Shown here piece after piece: positions 15,289-24,831 of a DNA stretch of 64,000 bases. The notes below the pieces were generated by a model. The model was not told the origin of the DNA. It worked only from the letters and a program-made list of their open reading frames with translations, and did no database searches. Position 1 is the stretch's first letter. The number at the start of each line of letters is the position of its first letter. A program made the translations under genes and the position numbers. Source of the DNA: Klebsiella sp. RIT-PI-d (GTDB taxonomy: Bacteria; Pseudomonadota; Gammaproteobacteria; Enterobacterales; Enterobacteriaceae); NCBI RefSeq assembly GCF_001187865.1, contig NZ_LGIT01000012.1, positions 1 to 64,000 on the forward strand, in the 5' to 3' direction.

Positions 15289-17427
15289 ATGACACCGCAT
15301 GTGATGAAACGAGATGGCTGTAAAGCGCCATTCAAATCAGAGCGCATCCAGGAAGCTATTCTGCGTGCAGCTAAAGCAGCGGGAGTCGATGACGCAGACT
15401 ATTGCGCCACCGTCGCAGACATCATTAGTCAGCAAATGCAGGACCGTGCGCAGGTCGATATCAACGAGATCCAGACGGCGGTTGAAAACCAGTTAATGTC
15501 CGGTCCTTACAAGCAGCTGGCTCGTGCCTATATTGAATATCGCCATGACCGCGATATCGAACGTGAAAAGCGCGGTCGCCTGAACCAGGAAATTCGCGGT
15601 CTGGTCGAGCAGACGAACTCTGCGCTGCTGAACGAGAATGCCAACAAAGACAGTAAAGTGATCCCGACCCAGCGCGATCTGCTGGCGGGTATTGTCGCCA
15701 AGCACTACGCCCGTCAGCATCTGCTGCCGCGTGATGTGGTGCAGGCGCACGAGCGCGGCGATATTCACTATCACGATCTCGACTATTCGCCGTTCTTCCC
15801 GATGTTCAACTGTATGCTGATCGACCTGAAAGGCATGTTGACCCAGGGCTTTAAAATGGGCAATGCCGAGATTGAACCGCCTAAATCCATCTCTACCGCC
15901 ACGGCCGTCACCGCGCAGATCATCGCCCAGGTGGCCAGCCATATCTATGGCGGCACGACCATTAACCGCATTGATGAAGTGCTGGCCCCGTTTGTCACCG
16001 AAAGCTTTAATAAACATCGCAAAACAGCGGAAGAGTGGCAAATCCCGGATGCCAATGGCTACGCGCATTCGCGCACCGAGAAAGAGTGTTACGACGCGTT
16101 CCAGTCGCTTGAATATGAAGTGAACACCCTGCATACCGCCAACGGGCAAACGCCGTTTGTCACCTTTGGCTTTGGCCTCGGAACGAGTTGGGAATCGCGC
16201 CTGATCCAGCAGTCGATTCTGCGTAACCGCATTGCCGGTCTGGGTAAAAACCGTAAAACCGCGGTGTTTCCGAAGCTGGTTTTCGCCATCCGCGACGGCC
16301 TGAATCATAAACCGGGCGATGCCAACTATGACATCAAACAGCTGGCGCTGGAGTGCGCAAGCAAACGGATGTATCCCGATATTCTTAACTACGATCAGGT
16401 GGTAAAAGTCACCGGCTCGTTTAAAACGCCGATGGGCTGCCGCAGCTTTCTTGGCGTATGGGAAAACGAGAACGGCGAGCAGATCCACGATGGCCGTAAT
16501 AACCTCGGCGTGATCAGCCTCAATCTGCCGCGTATTGCGCTGGAAGCGAAAGGCAACGAGGCCGCATTCTGGAAGCTGCTGGATCAGCGTCTGGTTCTGG
16601 CACGCAAAGCGCTGATGACCCGTATCGCCCGCCTGGAAGGCGTCAAAGCACGGGTAGCACCGATCCTCTATATGGAAGGTGCCTGCGGCGTACGGTTAAA
16701 AGCCGATGATGACGTTTCTGAAATTTTCAAAAACGGCCGCGCGTCGATTTCGCTGGGGTATATCGGTATTCATGAAACCATTAATGCGCTGTTTGGCGAT
16801 AAGCATCTGTACGACAGCGATGCGCTGCGGGCGAAAGGTATTGCGATTGTTGAGCGCCTGCGCGACGCGGTGGAAGCGTGGAAAGACGAAACCGGCTACG
16901 GGTTTAGCCTGTACAGCACGCCGAGTGAGAATCTGTGCGACCGCTTCTGTCGTCTGGATACCGCCGAATTCGGCGTAGTCGCGGGCGTGACTGATAAAGG
17001 CTATTACACCAACAGCTTCCACCTCGACGTGGAAAAAAAGGTGAATCCGTACGATAAAATCGATTTCGAAGCGCCGTATCCGCCGCTGGCCAACGGCGGC
17101 TTCATTTGCTACGGCGAATATCCGAATATTCAGCATAACCTGAAAGCGCTGGAAGATGTCTGGGATTACAGCTATCAGCACGTGCCGTATTACGGCACCA
17201 ATACGCCAATTGATGAGTGCTACGAGTGCGGTTTTACCGGCGAGTTTGAATGTACCAGCAAAGGGTTTACCTGCCCGAAATGCGGGAATCACGATGCGGC
17301 ACGCGTGTCGGTAACGCGGCGCGTATGCGGATATTTAGGCAGTCCGGACGCCCGGCCTTTTAACGCCGGCAAGCAGGAAGAAGTGAAGCGCCGCGTTAAG
17401 CATCTGGGCAACGGACAAATTGGTTAA
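15289..17427 (+). CDS. nrdD: anaerobic ribonucleoside-triphosphate reductase
   Basis: 712 residues, as in E. coli. Glycyl-radical enzyme reducing NTPs to dNTPs without oxygen. An ATP-cone domain (about 1-95) gives allosteric control. The C-terminal zinc site has four cysteines (CYEC at about 644 and CPKC at about 662), and the radical glycine is Gly681 in RRVCGYLG. The long open frame upstream (73 extra codons) covers the NrdR/DnaA boxes, so the start is taken at ATG 15289 behind TATGGAGTGATC. Its activase nrdG is 110 bp downstream. Confidence 0.97.
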   Translation: MTPHVMKRDGCKAPFKSERIQEAILRAAKAAGVDDADYCATVADIISQQMQDRAQVDINEIQTAVENQLMSGPYKQLARAYIEYRHDRDIEREKRGRLNQEIRGLVEQTNSALLNENANKDSKVIPTQRDLLAGIVAKHYARQHLLPRDVVQAHERGDIHYHDLDYSPFFPMFNCMLIDLKGMLTQGFKMGNAEIEPPKSISTATAVTAQIIAQVASHIYGGTTINRIDEVLAPFVTESFNKHRKTAEEWQIPDANGYAHSRTEKECYDAFQSLEYEVNTLHTANGQTPFVTFGFGLGTSWESRLIQQSILRNRIAGLGKNRKTAVFPKLVFAIRDGLNHKPGDANYDIKQLALECASKRMYPDILNYDQVVKVTGSFKTPMGCRSFLGVWENENGEQIHDGRNNLGVISLNLPRIALEAKGNEAAFWKLLDQRLVLARKALMTRIARLEGVKARVAPILYMEGACGVRLKADDDVSEIFKNGRASISLGYIGIHETINALFGDKHLYDSDALRAKGIAIVERLRDAVEAWKDETGYGFSLYSTPSENLCDRFCRLDTAEFGVVAGVTDKGYYTNSFHLDVEKKVNPYDKIDFEAPYPPLANGGFICYGEYPNIQHNLKALEDVWDYSYQHVPYYGTNTPIDECYECGFTGEFECTSKGFTCPKCGNHDAARVSVTRRVCGYLGSPDARPFNAGKQEEVKRRVKHLGNGQIG

Positions 17428-17482
17428 GTTCGGGCCCAGGTGGATGAGGGCAACAACGCGTACACGGTAAAACCATACCCAT

Positions 17483-17519
17483 TGTAGGCCGGGTAAGCAT
17501 CGCGCCACCCGGCATTACA
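17483..17519 (+). repeat. REP element between nrdD and nrdG
   Basis: GTAGGCCGGGTAAGC ... GCCACCCGGCATTAC is a typical enterobacterial REP palindrome (GCCGGGT / ACCCGGC) in the operon's intergenic gap. Confidence 0.8.
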
Positions 17520-17536
17520 GCGCCCAGGAAATAAAA

Positions 17537-18001
17537 ATGAATTACCACCAGTATTATCCTGTTGATATCGTTAACGGCCCCGGCACGCGCTGCACGCTGT
17601 TTGTCTCCGGATGCGTCCACGAATGCCCCGGCTGCTACAACAAAAGCACCTGGCGGCTTAATTCCGGGCAGCCGTTTACCGATGCAATGGCCGATCACAT
17701 CATTCGCGATCTCAACGATACGCGGATCAAACGTCAGGGGATCACTCTCTCCGGCGGCGATCCCCTGCATCCGCAAAACGTCCCGGCGATCCTCGCGCTG
17801 GTGCAGCGGATCCGCGCGGAGTGTCCCGGCAAAGATATCTGGATGTGGACCGGCTACAAACTTGATGAACTGGATGACGCACAAAAGCAGATCGTGGATC
17901 TGATCAACGTGCTGGTGGACGGTAAATTTGTGCAGGCGCTAAAAGATCCGGCGCTGATCTGGCGCGGAAGCAGCAATCAGGTCGTGCATCATTTGCGTTA
18001 A
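17537..18001 (+). CDS. nrdG: anaerobic ribonucleotide reductase activating protein
   Basis: 154 residues, radical SAM. Cys26, Cys30 and Cys33 (CVHECPGC) hold the 4Fe-4S cluster that cleaves S-adenosylmethionine to create the Gly681 radical on NrdD. LSGGDPLHP is the usual GGDP motif. Its length equals that of E. coli NrdG. AGGAAATAAAA precedes the ATG. Confidence 0.97.
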   Translation: MNYHQYYPVDIVNGPGTRCTLFVSGCVHECPGCYNKSTWRLNSGQPFTDAMADHIIRDLNDTRIKRQGITLSGGDPLHPQNVPAILALVQRIRAECPGKDIWMWTGYKLDELDDAQKQIVDLINVLVDGKFVQALKDPALIWRGSSNQVVHHLR

Positions 18002-18040
18002 ACAGGGTAAACGGAGTCGCCGCTCACCCTTTCCTGACGA

Positions 18041-19951
18041 TCAAAACCGGCTGACGCACTCCATCGCTACCGCTTTAAACTCGCTAAAATCCTTACAGGC
18101 GCAAAGCCGCGCCATGGCGCGTTCGCGCAGGAACGTGACAAAAATATCGTAGATCGCCATCGCCTCTTCATATTCACTTTTACTGATCGCCAGTAAAAAG
18201 ATCACATGCGCTGTTTCATCGCCCCAGCCGATCCCCTGGGGGGCAATCACCGTATAGACCACGGTTTTCCTCGCCAGCAGGCCCAGGGCGTGCGGCAATG
18301 CAATGCCATCACCCAGCATGGTGCTGACAATCGCCTCTCGCTCGGTGACCGACCCGAGAAATTCAGCATCGACAAAGCCTTCATCCTGTAATTGATTGCA
18401 CAATCGTTTAAACAGCGTTTGTTGATCGACCGGTTCATCGATAAGAAGAAAATGCGCGGCGTCGAAATATTTATTGAGCATCCACGGGCGGGTGCGGTCA
18501 ACCAGCACCAGCTTGCCGATCTGCTCCAGCTGATAGTCGGTCGGAAACGGCGAGATTATCGCCACCGGCTTGTCTTTCTCACTGACCCGCGCGGTAGCAA
18601 TCACAAAATCTTCCCCGATGTTTTCGCATTGTTCATAATCACGCAGGGTCAGCGTGCGCGTAACGTCAATTTGCGGATATTTACGTGCCAGCACCGCTTC
18701 AATCATCCGTGCCATCGCGTTACCGGCATCGCACACCAGCAGCACCCGCGGCTGTCGTTGATAACCGATATTATAATGGCGCTCCAGACCGACGCCGATA
18801 TGCAGCACCAGAAAGCCGATTTCGTTTTCACTGATGGTATACGGCGTGTATTTTCCCCAGCCGGAAACGGCGGCAAGCGTCATATCCCACGCCATCGGAT
18901 AGTGCTGCTTAATATTCTCCAGCAGCGGATTGGGGATCATTATTTGATAACGCACGCGGGTGATCATGGTTTTAATATGGGTCAATAGATCGGCATGAAG
19001 CTGCGTATCGTTAAGCAGGTTGTAATTATAGTGGGTATTGATGTAGTGCAGGATGTAGTTTGCCAGCGCTTCATCATCGTCGGCGTTGATGGCGCTGGGT
19101 GCGATGTCCTGAATCTGACGGGCAGCAATATGAACCCGCAGCCAGTTTTCCTCCGGCGCGCAAAGGGGTTTACCGGCAAGTGTTGCCAGCACTGCAGTAA
19201 GATCGCGTGCGGCCTCGCGCACGTTATCGTCTACCTCTTCAACAGCAAAGTCAGGCAGCGGGTAGCCTTCACTAATGCGGCGCACCGCTACCGCACAATA
19301 CAGGCGTATAAACAGCTCCCCTTCGTCAGTCAGACGAATATGGTGCCGGGTAAAACAGGCGTCCAGCAATGTCGCCAGCTGTTCCGGGACGCCAGCGTTA
19401 AGTGCCACTTCGGTGACCAGCGGGTTAAGGTTATCCTGCTGGGCCAGTTTCCACAGCAGATCCGTCAGACAGGCGCGGATCGCCATTTCGCTGCCGAATA
19501 ATTTCATTCCGTGGCGCGGACGTGTTTCGAGCGTCAGTTGATAGCGCTGGAGCCATTCGCGTACGTCAGCCATGTCGTTTTGTAGCGTAGCACGGCTGAT
19601 AAACCACTCATCGGCCAAGTCTTCCAGCTTGAGTGAAAAAGCCGAGGTAAGGAAACGTACTACCAGATAATACACCCGCTCCTGTCCGCTTCGCGGTATG
19701 CGCAGCGCACGCGGCTGCGTAGTTTTCAGCGTGTGGTAGCGGCCAGGATCGTCAATTTTGAGCTGATAACCGCTGCCGCGACTGAGGATAAACTGCGCGC
19801 CGTGCTGAGCCAGCAGGGCGTTAAGTGCAGTGATATCGGCCCGAACGGTGCGCGTGGACACGGCCAGCCGCTGCGCCAGCTCGTCCTGCGGTAGCGGCTC
19901 GTTTTGCAGCATATCAAACAGCTGCGCTAAACGTTGGTTCGGGAATCGCAC
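18041..19951 (-). CDS. BglG/MtlR-type transcriptional activator (HTH-HTH-PRD-PRD-EIIB-EIIA)
   Basis: 636 residues. An HTH_11 domain (5-60; LAQRLAVSTRTVRADI) is followed by an Mga-like HTH (about 90-165), two PTS regulation domains (about 175-285 and 290-400, with the conserved His in VLHIGVGLERH), an EIIB-like domain with Cys in LLVCDAGNAM (about 410), and an EIIA-like domain with the phosphorylatable His in GIALPHALG (about 558). This is the MtlR/LicR/ManR architecture, whose DNA-binding activity is set by PTS phosphorylation. It is the last gene of the cassette that starts at 25543, on the same strand and 88 bp after the aldolase gene, so it probably controls that cassette. Confidence 0.88.
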   Translation of the reverse strand: MRFPNQRLAQLFDMLQNEPLPQDELAQRLAVSTRTVRADITALNALLAQHGAQFILSRGSGYQLKIDDPGRYHTLKTTQPRALRIPRSGQERVYYLVVRFLTSAFSLKLEDLADEWFISRATLQNDMADVREWLQRYQLTLETRPRHGMKLFGSEMAIRACLTDLLWKLAQQDNLNPLVTEVALNAGVPEQLATLLDACFTRHHIRLTDEGELFIRLYCAVAVRRISEGYPLPDFAVEEVDDNVREAARDLTAVLATLAGKPLCAPEENWLRVHIAARQIQDIAPSAINADDDEALANYILHYINTHYNYNLLNDTQLHADLLTHIKTMITRVRYQIMIPNPLLENIKQHYPMAWDMTLAAVSGWGKYTPYTISENEIGFLVLHIGVGLERHYNIGYQRQPRVLLVCDAGNAMARMIEAVLARKYPQIDVTRTLTLRDYEQCENIGEDFVIATARVSEKDKPVAIISPFPTDYQLEQIGKLVLVDRTRPWMLNKYFDAAHFLLIDEPVDQQTLFKRLCNQLQDEGFVDAEFLGSVTEREAIVSTMLGDGIALPHALGLLARKTVVYTVIAPQGIGWGDETAHVIFLLAISKSEYEEAMAIYDIFVTFLRERAMARLCACKDFSEFKAVAMECVSRF

Positions 19952-20039
19952 GTTGGTGTCCTCTTATATCGCGGTTTGGTTCCGTTTCGTCTGAAAGCCA
20001 GAAGACCAGGAGCTTATGACTGCGGCGGATAAGGGTGAA

Positions 20040-20780
20040 TTACCCCACCAGTTGCTTCGTCATGGCCAGCAGCTGACGCACATCGTCAGGACGGGTATCG
20101 CCACTCACCTTATCAATAATTGAACTGTAAATGTGAGGAATGATTTTGCTTACGCCGGCATCCAGCGCAATCTGCAAAATCTCAGCAAAATTATCCAGAT
20201 CGATTCCCCCGGTCGGCTCCAGCCAGAAATCGTGACGGGCACAGGCTTCCGCTACCGCCTGATATTCGTCACGGCACTGCAGGCCGCCCATCGGGAAATA
20301 TTTTATGGAGCTGCCGCCCAGGTCCTTGAGCAGGGCAATCGCGGTTTCTACCGGTACGATGCCGTCAGGTGCCCGGCTGCTGAGTGGGCCAGTGGAGATT
20401 TTAACCTGCCCCGGCGTGCCGGTTGGTGATACCAGCCCGTTGACCACCGTCTCATTCTGCCCAAGCAGCGCGCGGCTGGCGGCTACGCCAGTAAAAACCT
20501 GATTAACGTGCTGCGGCTGGACGTCGCGGGAAATGGCGCTGACCATCGCCGACTGATTCGGATCGCCCGCGCCCAGCCCTACCGACAGTGCATTATTAAT
20601 AAGCGCAGCATACTCACGCATATCGGCAACCGCACTTGCCACGTCAGGATAGTTTTTGGAGAGCACGCCCACCAGCACATGGCCTTCTGCCGCTTCATAA
20701 ATGGCGCTGGCATTGGCTTTTGAACCTGCCAGCACGTTCAGACAAACGCGGTCACGGTAAAAGTGAGGGGTGAGTTTCAT
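20040..20780 (-). CDS. DgaF-like 2-dehydro-3-deoxy-6-phosphogluconate (KDGP) aldolase family protein
   Basis: 246 residues. It resembles the EF_0839/AHA_3917 family and Salmonella DgaF, a TIM-barrel aldolase cleaving KDGP into pyruvate and glyceraldehyde 3-phosphate. Lys160 in SSIKYFPMGG is the likely Schiff-base lysine (inference), and EPTGGIDLDN forms the phosphate-binding loop. The ATG overlaps the stop of the preceding PLP lyase gene (ATGA), showing translational coupling. Family assignment is firm, but the exact substrate is inferred from Dga homology. Confidence 0.85.
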   Translation of the reverse strand: MKLTPHFYRDRVCLNVLAGSKANASAIYEAAEGHVLVGVLSKNYPDVASAVADMREYAALINNALSVGLGAGDPNQSAMVSAISRDVQPQHVNQVFTGVAASRALLGQNETVVNGLVSPTGTPGQVKISTGPLSSRAPDGIVPVETAIALLKDLGGSSIKYFPMGGLQCRDEYQAVAEACARHDFWLEPTGGIDLDNFAEILQIALDAGVSKIIPHIYSSIIDKVSGDTRPDDVRQLLAMTKQLVG

Positions 20781-21895
20781 GCCATTTTCTCCTGATTAAC
20801 CACTTCGGCAATTCGCCGGGCAACAATATCCAGCTGTGCCGCGTTTACGCTGCGCACATCGGCTTCAATAATGCCTTCATTGGCTTTATAGCCACGAAAG
20901 TAAATGGCGTAGTCGCCCTGTTTCAGCGCGGCGACCAGATCGCCCGTTGCCACGCCGGTTACCGCTTCGTCAAACTTTATTTCGGCGCGGGCAATATCAC
21001 GCCCGGCGCTGTCCCACACCACCCGCGCGGTAATACCATCAAGGGCATTTAGCGCGTTAATAAACGGCGTCATTTTGTTAACCATTTCCGCCCCGCTCTC
21101 TTTTTCAGCGGAGAGATAATGCTCGATGGCGCAGGTCAGGCCAAGAATGCCTTCTTTACCCACTTTCATCGCCCGGCCAATACCCGCAGTCTGCCGCTTC
21201 ACCCACTCAACATACTGCGTTTTACCAATCACCAGCCCGCTGGTCGGCCCTTCAATCGCTTTTGCACCGCTGTAAATCACCAGATCGGCACCGGAACGGT
21301 AGTAGATGTGGAGATCTTCTTCTGCGGCGGCATCAACAATCAGCGGCAGATTGTGCTTACGGGCAACGACCGCCGCCTGCTCCACGCTGAGCATACTTTT
21401 CTGCACGCAGTGGTGAGATTTGATGTACATAATGGCCGCCGTACGCGGCGTGATCGCGGCGGCAAGCTGGTCGGCCGAGCATTCGTTAGCGTAACCCGCC
21501 TCGACAATTTTACCGCCGCCCAGTGCCACCATCGTACCGACCGGCGCGCCGAAGTTAACGTTGTGACCTTTTGGCAGCACGATTTCATTATTTTCAATCG
21601 GGGTGATGTGCAGATTTTCCAGCAGCCAGTCGCTGTCTTTTACCAGTACGGCAGCCACCGACTGGGCCACGCCTGCGGAGGCGCAGGACACCACGGTTGC
21701 ACCCTCGACATCCAGCAGCCGCGCAATATACTCGCCGGTTTTATTAACCAGATCTTTCATTTCGAAATAGTGATTCATGCCGTCCATCGCCGCCTGCACC
21801 ACTTCCGGACGCGGCGTGGAAACCCCCAGCGCCGTCATGCGCCCGGAGGTGTTAATCACCTGTTTTAAACCGTACTTCTCATAGATTGAAGGCAT
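20777..21895 (-). CDS. DgaE-like PLP-dependent ammonia lyase (SelA-related)
   Basis: 372 residues from ATG 21895 (GGGAG 8 bp before); a GTG three codons upstream is possible but lies in the amidohydrolase coding sequence. Fold-type I PLP enzyme of the SelA-like group: Asp188 in LIVDAAAEED binds the pyridine nitrogen and Lys212 in VIYSGAKAIEGP is the expected PLP lysine. Salmonella DgaE eliminates ammonia from D-glucosaminate 6-phosphate to give KDGP, so the same or a similar reaction is inferred. The gene overlaps the amidohydrolase by 17 bp and the aldolase by 4 bp, so all three are coupled. Confidence 0.86.
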   Translation of the reverse strand: MPSIYEKYGLKQVINTSGRMTALGVSTPRPEVVQAAMDGMNHYFEMKDLVNKTGEYIARLLDVEGATVVSCASAGVAQSVAAVLVKDSDWLLENLHITPIENNEIVLPKGHNVNFGAPVGTMVALGGGKIVEAGYANECSADQLAAAITPRTAAIMYIKSHHCVQKSMLSVEQAAVVARKHNLPLIVDAAAEEDLHIYYRSGADLVIYSGAKAIEGPTSGLVIGKTQYVEWVKRQTAGIGRAMKVGKEGILGLTCAIEHYLSAEKESGAEMVNKMTPFINALNALDGITARVVWDSAGRDIARAEIKFDEAVTGVATGDLVAALKQGDYAIYFRGYKANEGIIEADVRSVNAAQLDIVARRIAEVVNQEKMA

Positions 21896-23012
21896 CTTCC
21901 GCACTCCCTTGTTCGGTCGGATAAAGCGTGCCCGCGCGCACGGCGGCGAGCGGGATCAGTAATGTGTCAGCCGCTAAGCTATCGTTCTCAGCATCGACCA
22001 GCAGTGTCGACTGGCGTTTAAGCGTAAAAATGGTCAGATCCGCGTCATATCCCACGGCCAGTCGCCCCTTGTGGGTAAGCCGTAACCCTTCTGCCGCGCT
22101 GGCGGTAACGCACTCAATGACCTGCGGCAGGGACATACCAATGGCGAGGAATTTCGACATCACGTTGGCCAGAGAATACACCGGGCCGTTGATACGATTG
22201 CGGCAGTAAATATCTGAACTGATGGTATGCGGCAGGATGCCCATGCTGATGGCTTTCCGCGCCACCGCAAAGCTGAGGCTGGCGGTTCCGTGCCCGACAT
22301 CCAGCCGCACGCCGCGTTGAATAGCCCGGGTGACAGAGGCCCGCAGCTCCCCGCCCGGCGTAAGGATGCGGTTGGGTTTGCCGTTATAGCAGTGGGTGAT
22401 GATATCGCCGCGGGTCAGGCGTTCGGCAATATCATCAAGATCCGGCGGACTGTTACCAATATGCACCATCAACGGCAAATCACCGTTTTCCTGCTGCATT
22501 ACTTTGGCCTGCTCCAGCGGCGTAATGCCATTATCCCCAACCACGCTACTGCTCATTCGCGCCTTCAGACCGACGATGAAATCGGGATAGCGTTTAACCG
22601 CCTCACGCACCGCATCGCGATCGATATTGGCCATATTCGCCAGTTCGTTCTGGGCAATCAGTCCAACGCGGGAGATGTTCAGTAGCGCATACACCTCCGT
22701 TGTCGCCTGGCGGGTAAGGGTATAAAAATCATCGATATCATCGGCACCGGTACTGCCTGCATCAACGACGGTAGTGACTCCGGTTGCAATGCCAATACTG
22801 TCAGGTTGATCGTGGTAAATCGGGGAGTTGGGGTAGCAGTGGACGTGAGAGTCAATCCAGCCCGCGCTGACATAATATTGACCCTGTAGATCAATATCTA
22901 CCGGAGCCGGGCCGTTAATCTCGCCCAGCGCCGCAATTTTGCCGTCCCGCAGCGCAATATCAGTGACGGTATCGTCGACCAGACGCGCGCGGCGCAGGAG
23001 TACATCAAACAT
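21879..23012 (-). CDS. amidohydrolase / deacetylase family metallohydrolase (EF_0837 type)
   Basis: 377 residues from ATG 23012 behind AGGAGAAAGCT. Amidohydrolase superfamily with a full binuclear set: His56 and His58 in DSHVHCYP, Lys150 (bridging carbamate, IVGLKAR), His184 (VHIGN), His207 (THCYNG) and Asp267 (SSDIY). It falls in the EF_0837/AHA_3915 group, called deacetylase or dihydroorotase-like. With a DgaE-like lyase next in line, removal of an N-acyl or similar group from an amino-sugar acid (or its phosphate) is the likely job; this is inference. All six metal residues are intact, so the enzyme should be active. Confidence 0.85.
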   Translation of the reverse strand: MFDVLLRRARLVDDTVTDIALRDGKIAALGEINGPAPVDIDLQGQYYVSAGWIDSHVHCYPNSPIYHDQPDSIGIATGVTTVVDAGSTGADDIDDFYTLTRQATTEVYALLNISRVGLIAQNELANMANIDRDAVREAVKRYPDFIVGLKARMSSSVVGDNGITPLEQAKVMQQENGDLPLMVHIGNSPPDLDDIAERLTRGDIITHCYNGKPNRILTPGGELRASVTRAIQRGVRLDVGHGTASLSFAVARKAISMGILPHTISSDIYCRNRINGPVYSLANVMSKFLAIGMSLPQVIECVTASAAEGLRLTHKGRLAVGYDADLTIFTLKRQSTLLVDAENDSLAADTLLIPLAAVRAGTLYPTEQGSAEDAFNL

Positions 23013-23074
23013 AGCTTTCTCCTGATAGTGCGGGCGCATGACGCGCCCGCTGGAAGTTACACCTTCTCAGGCAC

Positions 23075-23719
23075 TTAGCTAATCGCAATCGGAAACAGCG
23101 AGCCGAGGATCATCGCGCCGAGGATCGCCCCGCCGGTTATCGGCTTCTGCCAGATGTAAAACAGCAGCGCACCCACCAGCGAGCCAATGCCGATAGGGAT
23201 CGAGGCGGCCATGGCACTGAGGATAATCAATGGCCCGAGAAAACGTCCGGACGCGTTACCCGCCCCCATCATCACATCCGCGCCGTAAGTGGAGTTGCTC
23301 TGGTTGATGGTAAACTTACGCGCCAGAATGATCAGATAGCCAATCGCCAGACCAATCACTAATCCGGTGAAAAGCGACGCGATGAAGTTCTCAACCGGAA
23401 AAACAAATCCGGCTCCCAGCAGCAGCGCCGGAACGCCAAGACCCACACCGGTCTGGATCGCGCCGCCGATGTCCAGAATACCAACCAGCGAACCTTCGAT
23501 AATACGGGCGAAAAGAAAGCTGGCACCAAAGGCTGCCACCGCGCCGTAAACCCCGGTATCCATACCGGCTTTCAGCATCGCCACAAACGCCACTTCGTTA
23601 AACGCACCAATACCGTAGAGGTAATACATGTGTGTCCCGGCAAATACGCCGGAGGAGAGCAGACCAACGAAGATCGGGAACGACCAGTCGGCATACCAAA
23701 ACCCTTTATTCTGTTCCAT
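23075..23719 (-). CDS. DUF4310 family membrane protein
   Basis: 214 residues, around six hydrophobic segments with many Gly/Ala. Recurrent motifs include GLGVPALLLGAGFVFP and PIAIS at the C-terminus. It belongs to one of the EF_0830-0833 / AHA_391x families that always travel with the SFCGS and PRD proteins. With DUF4311 just upstream it is probably half of a membrane permease. A PTS EIIC/EIID-like role is inference from the soluble partners and the PRD regulators. Inner membrane. Confidence 0.82.
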   Translation of the reverse strand: MEQNKGFWYADWSFPIFVGLLSSGVFAGTHMYYLYGIGAFNEVAFVAMLKAGMDTGVYGAVAAFGASFLFARIIEGSLVGILDIGGAIQTGVGLGVPALLLGAGFVFPVENFIASLFTGLVIGLAIGYLIILARKFTINQSNSTYGADVMMGAGNASGRFLGPLIILSAMAASIPIGIGSLVGALLFYIWQKPITGGAILGAMILGSLFPIAIS

Positions 23720-23730
23720 TGCCGTCTCCG

Positions 23731-24507
23731 TTATTTGCCGCTGAGCGAGTTGTGGATCAGATCGAGCCAGTTCGGCACGGTCAGATTAAAGGATTCGATC
23801 ATTTTCATGTCGAAGCCGCGGAAGAAGGCACTCAGAACAAACAGCGTAATAATCGCGCCCATCATCACTTTGGTGACCCGGTGCCAGCCGCTCTCTTCCA
23901 CGCCCTTACCAATCAGGATCCCCAGTACCAGGCCCGGAACGGCGTTGCCCATGATCAGCTGCGCTGCGCCGCCAAAAATAGTGGCCCAAAAGCCCGATTT
24001 CTTGCCCGCATCAATTGCTGCCAGCCAGAAAATCACCGGCATGATGATGTTAACCAGCAGGTTAGCCGCAGGGACCAGCACCTTCACCGCCGTGACCTGT
24101 AAAGATTCAGGCACCGATGAGGCGGTCAGGTTGAGAAAGGTCACGACGAAGGTGCCAATGATCCCGCAGGCGATGGCCATTTTTTTCGGGTCGTGCATTG
24201 TTTCGCCGACGTTGCGATTTTTGATCATCAGCGCTGCCGCGCCCCAGTTAGGGATAATGCGATGATCAACATCCTGAGTGAATGAACCGGCAGCCACCGA
24301 AGATGCCCAGGCGTTAAAGAAAAAGCCTAAACCAAATGAGAAGTGTGACGCAGGATCGCCTTCACAGGAATTCAGCTCACCTAACGTACGAAATGCCCCC
24401 ATCCCCTGCGTGGTAGGCGCGTGAAACATGCGTGCCGCTCCGGCGCCCACACCCACCCCGACCAGGCCGCCGATGATTAGCGATTTTATTAATATTATCA
24501 GGAACAT
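23731..24507 (-). CDS. DUF4311 family membrane protein
   Basis: 258 residues. An N-terminal helix (2-26) is followed by a conserved segment with CEGDPASHFSFGLGFFFNAW (about 48-67), then about five more helices and an amphipathic C-terminus. It is 11 bp upstream of the DUF4310 gene on the same strand. It is a member of the EF_083x cassette families. The likely role is the second permease subunit; no known transporter signature is visible. The acidic/aromatic CEGDPASHF stretch is a candidate substrate site. Confidence 0.82.
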   Translation of the reverse strand: MFLIILIKSLIIGGLVGVGVGAGAARMFHAPTTQGMGAFRTLGELNSCEGDPASHFSFGLGFFFNAWASSVAAGSFTQDVDHRIIPNWGAAALMIKNRNVGETMHDPKKMAIACGIIGTFVVTFLNLTASSVPESLQVTAVKVLVPAANLLVNIIMPVIFWLAAIDAGKKSGFWATIFGGAAQLIMGNAVPGLVLGILIGKGVEESGWHRVTKVMMGAIITLFVLSAFFRGFDMKMIESFNLTVPNWLDLIHNSLSGK

Positions 24508-24529
24508 GGTTCCGCCCTATTATTGAGGA

Positions 24530-24829
24530 TCAGCGTTGCGTGACAAAATCGACCTTATCAAGATCGATGGCCGTCACGTTGACGGTAACGTCCAGCTCCA
24601 CACTGAACGTCCGTCTTTCCCGGCGCAAAAAGAAGAACAAAAAGGCTTCTTTACGCACCGTTTCATGCGCGTGAACAACCTGCACATCCTGTGGCTCAAT
24701 ACGCAGTAAAATATGCGGCGAGGCTTTCATCACTGCCGCCTGAACGTGGTTGAGGGCATCGGCAAAGGCGCGCGATTTGCCCTCGCCTTTACCCTTGACT
24801 CTCACCGTGGTGGTGAATTGCTCTTTCAT
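24530..24829 (-). CDS. DUF4312 family protein
   Basis: 99 residues, soluble alpha/beta (MKEQFTTTVRVKGKGEGKSR...). The start is taken at ATG 24829, two bases after the SFCGS stop; an in-frame extension would overlap that gene. The ribosome binding site is poor, which suggests translational coupling. Function unknown. It occurs only in this cassette type and may be a small cytoplasmic component of the transporter. Confidence 0.8.
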   Translation of the reverse strand: MKEQFTTTVRVKGKGEGKSRAFADALNHVQAAVMKASPHILLRIEPQDVQVVHAHETVRKEAFLFFFLRRERRTFSVELDVTVNVTAIDLDKVDFVTQR

Positions 24830-24831
24830 GC

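Noticed and set aside
23630-24265. 211-codon plus-strand frame across DUF4310/DUF4311
   Set aside because: Antisense shadow of two membrane genes; composition rich in Ser/Thr/Pro as expected from reverse-frame reading.
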